47,422 bases of DNA from Aureispira sp. Lineage in GTDB: Bacteria; Bacteroidota; Bacteroidia; Chitinophagales; Saprospiraceae. The translations under genes and the position numbers were made by a program. Below the pieces are notes generated by a model. That model saw nothing but the letters and a program-made list of their open reading frames with translations, had not been told where the DNA came from and ran no database searches. Location of the stretch: contig JAAEPD010000413.1 in NCBI GenBank assembly GCA_024222455.1, positions 1 to 47,422 on the forward strand, written 5' to 3'. Below are positions 18,201-21,636 of this stretch, in pieces; positions within the stretch are counted from its first letter, which is position 1; every line of letters starts with the position of its first letter.

Positions 18201-20547
18201 TAATGGTTTGGTTCCAAATACATACACAGTTACGGTGACAGATGTTAATGGTTGCATGGACACTACAACAGTAGTGGTAGATCCACCAAATTCGATAGCA
18301 TTACAAGGTTCTATAACTAGTAATTATAATGGTGAACCTATAAGTTGTAATGGAGCTAGTGATGGTGAAATTAGTGTGATTGTAACTGGAGGTGTTCCAT
18401 TTGCTAGTGGATATGACTATAGTTGGACAGGTCCTAATGGATTTACAGGGAATACAGATGCTATATCTGGTTTATCTGCTGGTAGTTATACTGTAGTAGT
18501 TACAGATTCTATAGGTTGTGTGGCTGTGGAGGTTATTACAATAAATGAACCCTCTCCTGTCAATGCTGCAATTGATGCCTTTACAGATCTGTCTTGTGCT
18601 GGAAGTAATGATGGAGAAGCTATTGTTATAGGTACAGGAGGAGTAAGTCCTTACTTTTATGCATGGAGCAATAACACAGCAATAGATACTGCATCAAACC
18701 TAACGTCAGGAATGTATTATGTTACAGTTACTGACTTGAACGGTTGTATGGCTGTAGATTCAGTATTTATTAATCAACCAGATAGTCTAGAGGTTGAGTT
18801 GGTAATAACAGATTCTATTAGTTGTCATGGTGCTCAAGATGGAGTTATTACTGCAGATGTTTCAGATGGTACACCTAATTATACTTATATATGGATGCAG
18901 AATGGTTCAGTTATGAGTGGAGCTACTACTGATGAAGTGACCAATTTACTAGCAGGGACCTATAGTATCGAAGTAATAGATGCGAATGGTTGTGTTGCCA
19001 TTGATTCTATAATATTATCTGCCCCACCTGTAATAGCACTTACAGTGGTGAGTAGTGCAGACCCTAATTGTTTGGGTGTAGATGACGGAACTATTACTGT
19101 AGATGCTAGTGGTGGTGCAGGAAACTTTGATTATGATTGGTCTAATGGGCAAAACGGTCCAATAGCTACAGGTTTAGGAGCAGGAACTTATTCTATAACT
19201 GCAGAGGATGCTAATGGTTGTACAGATACTATTAGTATACAATTGAACCCAGGTATAATATTGCCAATGCCTAACGTTTCAGGAGATTCAGCAGTTTGTG
19301 AAGGGGATTCTATCAGCTTAACCGCAACCTCTTCTAATCCTAATTATATGTATAATTGGGTAGGACCAAATAACTTTAGTTCATCTATACAAAGTCCTTT
19401 AGTGACACCTTCTGCAAATGCTCTTAATACTGGATTGTATACTGTGTATTTAGTAGATACGGCTACAGGTTGTCAGTCTGCAGATACCTCTATTTATGTT
19501 ACTGTGAATGTAGGGCAGTCTATTACCGCAAGTAATTCTAGTCCAACATGTTTGGGTGATGGTGTTACCTTATCTGTTCCAACTGTGCCAGGAGCAACAT
19601 CTTATGAGTGGTTCCGTGCTGGTACAGGAGCTTATGTAGGAGCAGGAGAGACTTTGATTATTAACAACACAACTTATGCAGATTCTGGTGATTATTATGT
19701 ACGTGTCCAGATAGGAAATTGTGAGATAATCTCAAGCATGACAAGAGTGACTATACAAAGCATTACATTAGTTGTGGATGCTGGCCAAGATCAAAGCTTG
19801 TGTGGAGAAGATTCTACTCGTTTATCTGCTAATTCAGGTGGATTGAGCGGACAATGGACTACAACTTCATCGGCTACGATTATAAATATGAATAGTGCAA
19901 ATACATCTGTGACTAATTTAGCTATTGGCGACAATATATTTGTATGGTCTGTAAGTGCTGCATGTGGAGGTTTTGATACTGATACAATAATTGTGACGGT
20001 AGAAGATGTACCTCAGGCCAATGCTGATGCATATACCTTGTATTATACAAATCTAGATACAAGTATTAATGTGGTTGGTAATGACACATGGAATGCAAAC
20101 TGGACATTGAATGTTACCACAGGATTAGGATCTGGAGTGTTGACCGATATGGGTAGTGGTGATTTTGATGTTAATTTGACTGGGGTCACAAGCGACCAAA
20201 GTTTTGTATATCAATTATGCAATCCTAACTGTCCTGTGAATACTTGTGATACAGCATTAGTAACCTTAAATATACAAGGTGAGAACACTTGTACAGTACC
20301 TAATATTTTTACACCAAATCAAGATGGGAGCAATGATCGTTTAGAGATTCCTTGTTTGATTGGTTATGAAGGTGCCAAGTTGTATATTTATAACAGATGG
20401 GGTGACTTATTGTACGAGACTGATAATTACCGAAACAACTGGGAAGGAACTCATAAAGGGAGACCACTCCCTGATGCTACATATTTCTATATCTTAGTAT
20501 TACAAGATAATACCACTAAGCAAGGATATATTGAGTTGAGACGATAA
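241..20547 (+). CDS. Giant SprB-repeat surface adhesin, T9SS type B cargo
   Basis: Predicted secreted cell-surface protein of 6,768 residues, probably an adhesin acting in gliding or surface attachment like SprB of Flavobacterium johnsoniae (family knowledge; function inferred). The ATG at 241 gives a classic signal peptide starting MRRTSTLFIAICYIILL and ending near SSIQAQ; an in-frame TTG at 178 and ATG at 196 would put an unlikely polar extension before it. Domain order seen: Bacteroidota N-terminal domain (about residues 30-290, YECLGGGDYLV); PKD/Ig-like domains to about 580; beta-helix-like stretch with 'GGGLVLEGGF' (about 600-735); glycine-rich segment (about 739-1034); PKD-like domains; about 49 SprB-type repeats (about 1321-6338) interrupted by four NGDFE modules; Ig/PKD-like domains; and a C-terminal CHU_C/type B sorting domain (about 6684-6768) with CTVPNIFTPNQDGSND, YNRWGDLLYE and PDATYFYIL. 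Followed by sprF-like and porE-like genes, matching the usual partner arrangement. Confidence 0.93.
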   Translation: MRRTSTLFIAICYIILLFSVSSIQAQTRIGGGELSYECLGGGDYLVSLILYSTCDASGSTTGATTETVDYATTFGSCASGSFSLTQVAIEDITPVCPAATTTCANGGVPGIAKVTYEGIVNLPEFCGPAILSWTYCCRDNSVGSLFDPTTENIYLEATIDDPAASTCNSSPVFLNDPILAACADQTIHINDVAYDFDGDSLVYSLVDCKTSSGTSVAYGNSAPSFSGKEPLGNFSTVTIDSATGAITANAHSASLGLPFRTVLCLKVDEYRNGFFIGTTMRDMEFYIYDCSATGTPNTTPTITGFQKGNSFSTSYDTTICVGQTSCLRIEAEDLNPTDTIELSWDKSIVGASTAEKQVGANKIFGELCWAPSLADVGTHYLNVKVADNACPIIAQSTYTYQINVVAPIHTVDAGPDITVCQGDDNAMLSAVTTAITADIDSVYWTPSAGLSHPDSLITNIGIPTTTTYTVHVVLKNGCVITNSKTVYVESSPDVNVHPSYIRACPNSSITLNAVANNTGLDFEWLDPSKSSLGTGTTSGLFSEIGVTTPPSSGDYPFYAVVKDPTTGCTDTASAFVRLGGAVTDGDVCQNIYASNQVNVPTIGTRDDPTTLEDALDRAACTGTRIKLDTGYYHLAEPLQVGGGLVLEGGFMSGDNWRKTSKQGATTINRRAIAVEGSIGSNARITALEMNGAKHFRLQDLSVSTDDAGTLGSGVSTYGIHMVNVDSYLIVRVNVVAGDASPGKDGARGCKGMEGKRGFDGVSAINIAGPPSPGGDGGEGAAPGDSCRNTPGANVPGGKASLINGASAPLPSNAGGGGGKGADGIGSFGSTIAGNGGNGGDIGGCAVLGSGATAGGASGNLLSSGQPGAPGFLGADVLPTCFVMAGAAPDTNVLCYYTLGAPGGFGEPGAGGGGGKGGGGGGGVAGSVGGSGGGGGGGGQGGFGGQGGSCGGGSFGIYICGNNAEGIIIDCNVKAGAFGDGGLGGDGGNGGSGGDGGDPGVGIAGVVGGGGPGGKGGSGGQGGKGGDGSDGIAKDIYVSGFPLKSSNITFDLAGQEIIFVEDVSCAKTNVTFEDDGIGAGFAQWIFGPNATPSSSGAVIVPVQYDTTGVFDVQNINQPNSTYSQFVTMSSTGAVPEIQTTANRLSPNTGFPDTVQICLGDTATFFSHLPGDTINWNFNGALPPAFNDTSVVGSQQITGMEFNIPGLFPVEMRVYTSCCGWSAIDTVWLFVDRIPTPIASMDTVVCEGEDALLTLSGLVAGDTVLWSPIIAGQFNHISIDSVEVTPPVTTTYTAAVYAVITAGSHMHYACPEVVDIEVDVMESPDITLIPIDETCNDDGQIDVIINNFDPGSGYVFEWETGSATAAVSSYTITNLAEGAYCVTVTEFITSPLVTCVEQSCELVLKDPTFAPTLYVDSTSGVSCYGADDGYIRVAVVGGASGGAPGAYTYTWSPALGVVTDSAAFDLPPGDYTIEANDNASNCTDEITVNIPEPDSLDYSINTTPVSCNSANTTDGVIEVQASGGAGPYTYELSNTVVNATGMFTGLSPGDYVVTITDDNLCTKIDTINLQALVNIGNSFAIDSIDCYGDSTLVVSSPTGGSTYNFQWQEWNGSTYVTILSGAGINSINLPAGEYRVRIEDNSSGCTIPRLFSMSEPDTLIADSLSYVPSPAQGCASLIGANATAMGIGGTAPYTYEWSNGDVTATAVNLANGIQVVTVTDANGCTATSVITVSYPNITFDIDAGQDTLVICAGETAILNLNNVTNIPVAWTPSGTLSDTTDLNPIASPSIATTYYMSSLGDGSNLIVNGDFELGYDGSYSTDYNMQFSFTSLGIGDYAIDADASAYGFLKYDQFDHTSGLGNFLMAKGFATSQDVWCQSVVIEQNTAYALSFWVNNLLDTSNAVFSDLPDPELEVYINGTLVISTQKIAEFPDEWIQHGAVWNSGGNSTANICIRNASTNLVGNSFGIDDIEFRSSPGCKLVDSVLVEVSDPQLTIISTKDPSCNVSFDGEIQTGLSFIPISTGYSSPIPAYSWGNGQTTTTATALAAGQHCLTVTDQYNCKDSICTTLSAPASFSVSISATPDYIGACIGNNGIATAIVTGNPGPFSYNWEVAGVSIGSAQSIHGLTGNVICDVEVTDTNGCTANTSVLIADSAIVFDIAQDTFSICMDDTVQIGVDTDLDVFWTPGFGLSSSIIDSPFAAPSASTIYYASADVLAPSSGVNLVVNGDFELGNVGFNSDYSFIPPLTLLGTGNYAVDTSAYEYNNQHSGYDHTSGSGNLMIVDGNSSLTNIWCQTVPVTPNTDYDFSAWFNSLTKLPNNYADPKIVLLVNNIPIYTSPQILESPDQWIQYGETWNSGASVSADICIQMIYVNGGIGNDIAIDDIEFYPTSICELVDSVLVEVSDPIPTLTSTDISCPANADATIAINVAGSLATTYDYTYNNTTSGTNGAGYNQPFPDTITGLDAGMYLITITEVGGAVCSIIDSIAIGQITPLVVDTVFYTDSLDCNGDSDGQIIVDGSGGTGPYTFQWDAFAGGGQTTQMINGLFANTYSVTVTDDKGCEATASIEIGQPNSFFGGAIPFSSVTCPSGSDGIMQAFPGGGTPPYSYLWDSNAGGQTTLQATGLTVGVYNITVTDANGCTATGAELMTGPLPFVIDIDTISSGCVGASNGELLLNSISGGSPTYTFLWSNGSTAVNATGLGEGSHCVTITDGTGCKDSVCTTLTALPNNMSLSMDAVPEFSIACGGFNGIAIADPTGGTEPYSYTWANTSPALFPNSQAIDGLLADNYTVTVTDASGCSIEGTIPVIDSMIDFSLLQDSITICVDDTAQLNINTPLDVLWTPGFDLSATNITNPFALPSSPITYTVTAGVDLPPSGINLVANGDFELGNVEFTSNFNYVAPPGFPGALGANDYAIDTSAGEYNNAYAQYDHTTGAGNFMMLDGQSSTADFWCQIIPVAPNTDYEFSAWFNNIIDTTQNFLDAGISLVVNSNVIYTSPQIPELPDDWIQYDGVWNSGLATTASICIQMNLPFTGIGNDIGVDDIEFYPISSCELEDSVAVLVSDPIPTLTSTDVSCPANADGTIAINVVGGLTTTYDYDYLNTAIGTSTSVSGQTFPDTITGLTAGKYIITITEVGGANCTIVDSIFVDQGTPLKVDTVFYTDSLDCNGDSDGQIIVDGDGGIGPYTFQWDAFAGGGQTTQMINGLFANTYSVTVTDAKGCEATASIEIGQPNFFAGGAIPFSSVTCPSGSDGIMQAFPGGGTPPYSYLWDSNAGGQTTLLATGLTVGIYNITVTDANGCTATGAEQMTGPLPFVIDIDTIADVSCIGGSNGALQVSSIANGTGTYTYQWSNSSTGPIATGLADGVHCVTITDGGTGCSESICATLTALPNSMSLSMEATPEYTNDCGGSNAIAIAEPIGGIEPYFYSWTSTLSTTFPNSQAIDGLIADDYSVTVTDAAGCSVTGMIPVVDSFIVFDLLQDSFVICVDDTAQLDINSTLDVLWSPGIGLSAINIPNPEAAPLSNIIYAVTAGVDLPPSGINLIANGDFELGNTLFNSNFNYIDPSTFVGPPLGLQNYTIDVDASIYHSPGNWVGLDHTNPGSGMFMIIDADATTANTEIWCQTVNVAENTDYEFSAWFQNILTSGAPFAQPDVEIQVNGVPILSIVDLPLPPAGWAQHSSTWYSANATTAQVCIHSVDITTGFGGSDLGIDDIEFYPISSCELEDSVAVIINDPTVVLSGTNLTCNTSSDGTIAVSASGGYSTSYTYGIVDAGTGSPVSSGSVPDVATIFTSGTYLVGIIASDTTGCTAEDSIVISAPDPITVDTIIFNDTVSCNGVADGMIVITALGGTGAGTYSYQWTDATNAIISTTGSATGLASGAYSVTITDANGCSMTEFYLIEEPMFYDVAITSKTDISCPGNIDGTATVMPILGGVSPFDYIWDLNAGSQTAATATGLAEGSYGVTVIDANGCTDTAIAIIGPPPSISIKIDTVSLITCPGGSNGAFQANITGTYSSLLWNTGSGSATIFSLAPGRYTVTVTYGSASCVDSASVVLVGPDPLQGTFLNQKDVTCNGGSDGEVTVQGSGGTGLLTYQWSANAGSATTQTVTGLSAGNYNVVIRDANNCARGAFVTITEPSAITMTTTVLANINCNGGNDGEAVVVPTGGTPNYTYLWAGGQTAATATGLSSGTTGVTVTDGNGCTMTSSVTITEPSIVTATLASQTNVLCKGDSTGVASITASGGVGGYTYLWDASANNQTTVTATGLKAGSYFVTISDFNSCTAVSFVTIAEPATIVSVFINPITVQHISCNGGTDGLAVAVGSGGAIGSTYSYLWSNGEAQDTAFSLSVGWNYVTVTTNDGCTVIDSVEIYEPPVLVATLSGSSSILCNGDSTGTLSVSIGGGTLPYINTAWSNGQSGPALNTINALSAGTYTVTVTDDKGCEDTATTVITEPNAIQIVLDSYQDVSCNGANDGFLTVVAFGGTPFLTYSWTGPGSTSYSGANITNLVAGKYILTVTDGNSCEKIDSFFILEPSAIALSFSGATDVSCSGANDGGVTVVAVGGSPNYTYLWAGGQTTDQVTGLNGGLKSVTVTDANSCTMVSSVSITEPSAVTATIALQTNVFCKGDSTGTASVTASGGVGGYTYLWDASANNQTTTTVTGLKVGNHAVTITDFNGCTATATAVIAEPATAVGGSITVLIHVSCFGGSDGLAIASGFGGAGTPYTYEWSNGDKKDSLIDVTAGRYYVTVTDGDGCVAIDSVDIMEPTTPLVIDSSNIFISFLDTTTCNGSIDGVLSIYGTGGTPISGAYNYQWGASAGGQTTEIATGLAAGIHQVTITDANGCSVVGIGEIIEPSPVIASAVVTSLVNGYGVACNGQTSNGAAQASATGGSPTIVGASTIYTYLWDANAGNQAVDSAQNLSTGTFVVTVSDQYGCSDTASVTLTEPSAVSVTMTEVLPISCVGDSNAIATAIGAGGVPGYTYLWDINAGSQTTAVATGLTPGSYQVFVVDSNNCSIIGNITIDPADTLFIKDTIYSDYNGFPISCADSADGSIGVSVVGGTPGISGYTYNWIGPNGFTSNVDSIGGLEAGVYTVIVTDSLGCSISETITIGDPTPVVGVVDTIIHLSCAGVSLPDGEATVSGSGGTGAFTYAWSGAGFNPVGLVGGTAINQVAGTYTVRVIDANSCEDSVIVVITEPSPIVITTDSIETFCNGDSVGVAIAIASGGTPDPSLGTYSYAWDINTGSQTTASATGLAAGTYDVTVTDYNGCSVTTTATVTEPSAITVSVVNAVPLSCTNPLEATAIASVSGGTIGVGGYTYSWDSNAASQTTATATGLAAGTYAVVVQDANGCGELGIVVIDAPNLMTIQDTVYSDYNGENISCADSTDGEIGVIVTGGYPSYTYIWTGPGSYTASTDSIFGLEPGIYTVEVYDSLGCMVTETIVIDEPDPVDVSIDTFADVSCAGGTDGLAIVDVIGGTGGYSYLWTVATTTDSLANNLGVGVYTVTVVDANGCIGIDSIDIDEPDSLDIDLDVISDYAGADISCNGANDGAIEAIVFGGTANYTYEWNFSGTSTTTDTVGSLGSGLHTVIVTDANGCVDTTDIFLDEPTVVIANAIVSVPISCNGATLATAIASATGGTSGASGYTYEWDAAANGQTTADATGLIAGTYAVTVTDANGCMDTTTVFIDAPNLMTVQDTVYSDYNGEDISCNGASDGEIGVIVSGGYPSYTYDWTGPNGFVASTDSIFGLEAGTYTAVITDSLGCIAVETITIDEPSPLVLNMIGQDVDCAGETDGDATVYPISSVGIAGYLWNDSNGQTTAQATGLGAGIYTITVTDINSCIGVDSVEIDEPDSLDIDLDVISDYAGADISCNGANDGAIEVIVFGGTANYDYEWNYSGSTTSTDTVGGLGAGIHTVVVTDANGCTDTTDIFLDEPTVVVASAIVSIPIPCNGNGTATAIASAIGGTSGVSGYSFVWDAIAGGQTTASANGLVPNTYTVTVTDVNGCMDTTTVVVDPPNSIALQGSITSNYNGEPISCNGASDGEISVIVTGGVPFASGYDYSWTGPNGFTGNTDAISGLSAGSYTVVVTDSIGCVAVEVITINEPSPVNAAIDAFTDLSCAGSNDGEAIVIGTGGVSPYFYAWSNNTAIDTASNLTSGMYYVTVTDLNGCMAVDSVFINQPDSLEVELVITDSISCHGAQDGVITADVSDGTPNYTYIWMQNGSVMSGATTDEVTNLLAGTYSIEVIDANGCVAIDSIILSAPPVIALTVVSSADPNCLGVDDGTITVDASGGAGNFDYDWSNGQNGPIATGLGAGTYSITAEDANGCTDTISIQLNPGIILPMPNVSGDSAVCEGDSISLTATSSNPNYMYNWVGPNNFSSSIQSPLVTPSANALNTGLYTVYLVDTATGCQSADTSIYVTVNVGQSITASNSSPTCLGDGVTLSVPTVPGATSYEWFRAGTGAYVGAGETLIINNTTYADSGDYYVRVQIGNCEIISSMTRVTIQSITLVVDAGQDQSLCGEDSTRLSANSGGLSGQWTTTSSATIINMNSANTSVTNLAIGDNIFVWSVSAACGGFDTDTIIVTVEDVPQANADAYTLYYTNLDTSINVVGNDTWNANWTLNVTTGLGSGVLTDMGSGDFDVNLTGVTSDQSFVYQLCNPNCPVNTCDTALVTLNIQGENTCTVPNIFTPNQDGSNDRLEIPCLIGYEGAKLYIYNRWGDLLYETDNYRNNWEGTHKGRPLPDATYFYILVLQDNTTKQGYIELRR
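2455..3340 (+). repeat. Glycine-rich low-complexity segment of the adhesin
   Basis: About 295 codons rich in GG, GGG and G-X-G triplets, beginning with a collagen-like run (GKDGARGCKGMEGKRGFDG) and passing into nearly pure glycine (around 2970-3060, built from GGTGGC/GGCGGT units) and GG-D/K/Q repeats. Local GC content is far above the surrounding gene. The segment interrupts a beta-helix-like region and is followed by a PKD-like domain. It resembles polyglycine-rich modules of other long surface proteins; the fold here is not determinable from sequence alone. Confidence 0.85.
5641..6171 (+). repeat. NGDFE lectin-like module, copy 1
   Basis: First of four intragenic modules of about 175 residues beginning NLIVNGDFELG and closing with FGIDDIEF. 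Internal landmarks are DHTSGLGNFLM, WCQSVVIEQNTAYALSFWVNN and EWIQHG. Such NGDFE/NPSFE domains are jelly-roll-like and are often carbohydrate-binding in secreted bacterial proteins (family knowledge); the ligand is unknown. It is preceded by a short PKD-like element with ICAGETAILNL. Confidence 0.75.
6898..7413 (+). repeat. NGDFE lectin-like module, copy 2
   Basis: Second module, beginning VNLVVNGDFELGNVGF, with DHTSGSGNLMI, WCQTVPVTPNTDYDFSAWFN and QWIQYGETWNSG, ending AIDDIEFYP. It is closer to copies 3 and 4 than to copy 1, and is followed by the five-module SprB block that is duplicated downstream. Confidence 0.75.
8869..9393 (+). repeat. NGDFE lectin-like module, copy 3
   Basis: Third module, beginning INLVANGDFELGNVEF, with DHTTGAGNFMM, WCQIIPVAPNTDYEFSAWFN and DWIQYDGVWNSG, ending GVDDIEFYP. 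It lies about 1.97 kb after copy 2, as expected if a whole NGDFE-plus-SprB block was duplicated in tandem. Confidence 0.75.
10855..11400 (+). repeat. NGDFE lectin-like module, copy 4
   Basis: Fourth module, beginning INLIANGDFELGNTLF, with WCQTVNVAENTDYEFSAWFQ and GWAQHSSTWYSA, ending GIDDIEFYP. It is slightly longer than the others and is followed by a different run of SprB repeats, marking the end of the 1.98-kb tandem unit. Confidence 0.75.
15310..19254 (+). repeat. Four-copy higher-order repeat of four SprB modules
   Basis: Blocks of four SprB modules start at 15310, 16321, 17305 and 18289, each opening with a variant of 'DTVYSDYNG' (DTIYSDYNGFPISC, DTVYSDYNGENISC, DTVYSDYNGEDISC, GSITSNYNGEPISC). 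The last two offsets are both exactly 984 bp (328 codons) and the first is 1,011 bp. The module DSLDIDLDVISDYAGADISC at 16807 recurs 984 bp later almost unchanged. The pattern shows growth of the array by unequal recombination of four-module blocks. Confidence 0.85.
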
Positions 20548-20560
20548 AAATTATAGATTT

Positions 20561-20600
20561 ACCTACAACTAATTCGAATATTGGATTAGTTGTAGGTTTT
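20561..20600 (+). terminator. Intrinsic terminator-like hairpin between adhesin and sprF-like genes
   Basis: ACCTACAACTAAT (20561-20573) pairs perfectly with ATTAGTTGTAGGT (20585-20597) around an 11-nt loop; the stem is followed by only four T and then nine A. It starts 14 bp after the adhesin stop and ends 12 bp before the next ATG. The short U-tract suggests incomplete termination, which could lower expression of the downstream genes relative to the adhesin. Confidence 0.65.
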
Positions 20601-20611
20601 AAAAAAAAAGC

Positions 20612-21553
20612 ATGTGTATGCGATATTTTATACTTATTATACTGTTATCAATAACCTATAGTAGTTGGGCACAGCAAGATGCTCATTACACTCAGTTTAT
20701 GTTCAATCGCTTGTATTACAACCCTGCTTATGCGGGTAGCACTGGCGATTTTTGTATTTCGGCCATTTATCGTAGACAATGGATAGGAATAGAAGGGGCC
20801 CCTCAAACGGCAACACTTAATGTGCATGCACCTGTTTGGAATCGTAGGATAGGACTGGGACTTACTATTACCAATGATCGAATTGGTTTGACAGATAGAT
20901 GGGATTTTGAAACGAGTTATAATTATAAAATTCTTTTCAAAAACAAATCTACCTTGAGCATTGGTATTAGAGGGTCTGCTTATTTGATGCAAATGCGTTG
21001 GGGCGATGCCAAGCCTACAGATATGGTAGATTCTAGAATACCTGATGTAGCTGCTAGCAAGCTTGTCCCAAATTTTGGAGCTGGACTATATTATCAAGCT
21101 AAAAATGGCTATGTAGGTATTTCTACACCACATATCTTTAGGAATAAATTGGATTTGAATCCAACCACAAATGCTGGGACTTTTGGCACTATAGAACCTA
21201 AATTTGAGCCACATTTTTATGCTATGGGAGGTATCTCTTTTGCTATATCTAAGAAAGTTAGAATCCAACCAAACTTATTGCTTAAGTATGTAGTGAATGC
21301 TCCATTTGATATGGATATTAATGTGAGTTTTGTGTTCTTTGATAAATTCTTATTTGGGGTAACCTATCGTTTAGGTGATTCTGTAGATGGAATGCTTATG
21401 TGGAAAGTGGCACCTCAATTTAAGATTGCTTTTGCTTATGATTTTTCAATTAGTCGATTACAAAAATATAATGCAGGCAGTTTAGAGGTGATGTTAGAAT
21501 TCTGTATGATGAAGAAGGCAGAAAAAATGCATAATCCAAGATTTTTCTTTTAA
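20612..21553 (+). CDS. PorP/SprF family type IX secretion outer-membrane protein
   Basis: Protein of 313 residues with a signal peptide (RYFILIILLSITYSSWAQ) followed by QDAHYTQFMFNRLYYNPAYAG, the hallmark opening of the PorP/SprF family. The remainder alternates short amphipathic strands (for example IGLGLTITNDRIG and LFGVTYRLGDS) as expected for an outer-membrane beta-barrel. Members of this family are encoded next to type B sorting-domain cargo, and SprF is needed for surface delivery of SprB (established for F. johnsoniae). Here it directly follows the giant type B protein, so it is probably its dedicated partner. The ATG at 20618 is an equally good start and would remove only two residues. 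Confidence 0.92.
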   Translation: MCMRYFILIILLSITYSSWAQQDAHYTQFMFNRLYYNPAYAGSTGDFCISAIYRRQWIGIEGAPQTATLNVHAPVWNRRIGLGLTITNDRIGLTDRWDFETSYNYKILFKNKSTLSIGIRGSAYLMQMRWGDAKPTDMVDSRIPDVAASKLVPNFGAGLYYQAKNGYVGISTPHIFRNKLDLNPTTNAGTFGTIEPKFEPHFYAMGGISFAISKKVRIQPNLLLKYVVNAPFDMDINVSFVFFDKFLFGVTYRLGDSVDGMLMWKVAPQFKIAFAYDFSISRLQKYNAGSLEVMLEFCMMKKAEKMHNPRFFF

Positions 21554-21636
21554 GGGTTTTTAACTGTTTTTGGCTTGTTTTTCGTATAATGGACAGTAGA
21601 GGAATGTAAGACCAATGGTTAAATCAAATGTGATAA

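Larger units (their letters stand above)
4201..19254 (+). repeat. Array of about 49 SprB-type protein repeats
   Basis: Tandem modules of roughly 75-100 codons with the pattern: V/I-S-C-N-G-x-x-D-G near the start, GGTxxYTYxW in the middle, QTT-x-ATGL-x-AG-x-Y-x-VTVTDANGC, then a TITEP-like boundary. I counted about 49 by eye, 32 of them after the last NGDFE module (from about 11430). This matches the SprB repeat family of Bacteroidota gliding adhesins. Conserved Cys pairs (SC-N-G and A-N-G-C) recur in nearly every module and could form one disulfide per module; that is inference. Confidence 0.9.

Noticed and set aside
4201-19254. Regular DNA repeats considered as CRISPR or satellite DNA
   Set aside because: The repeats are in frame within one protein, diverge at synonymous sites, and have no constant short repeat with unique spacers.
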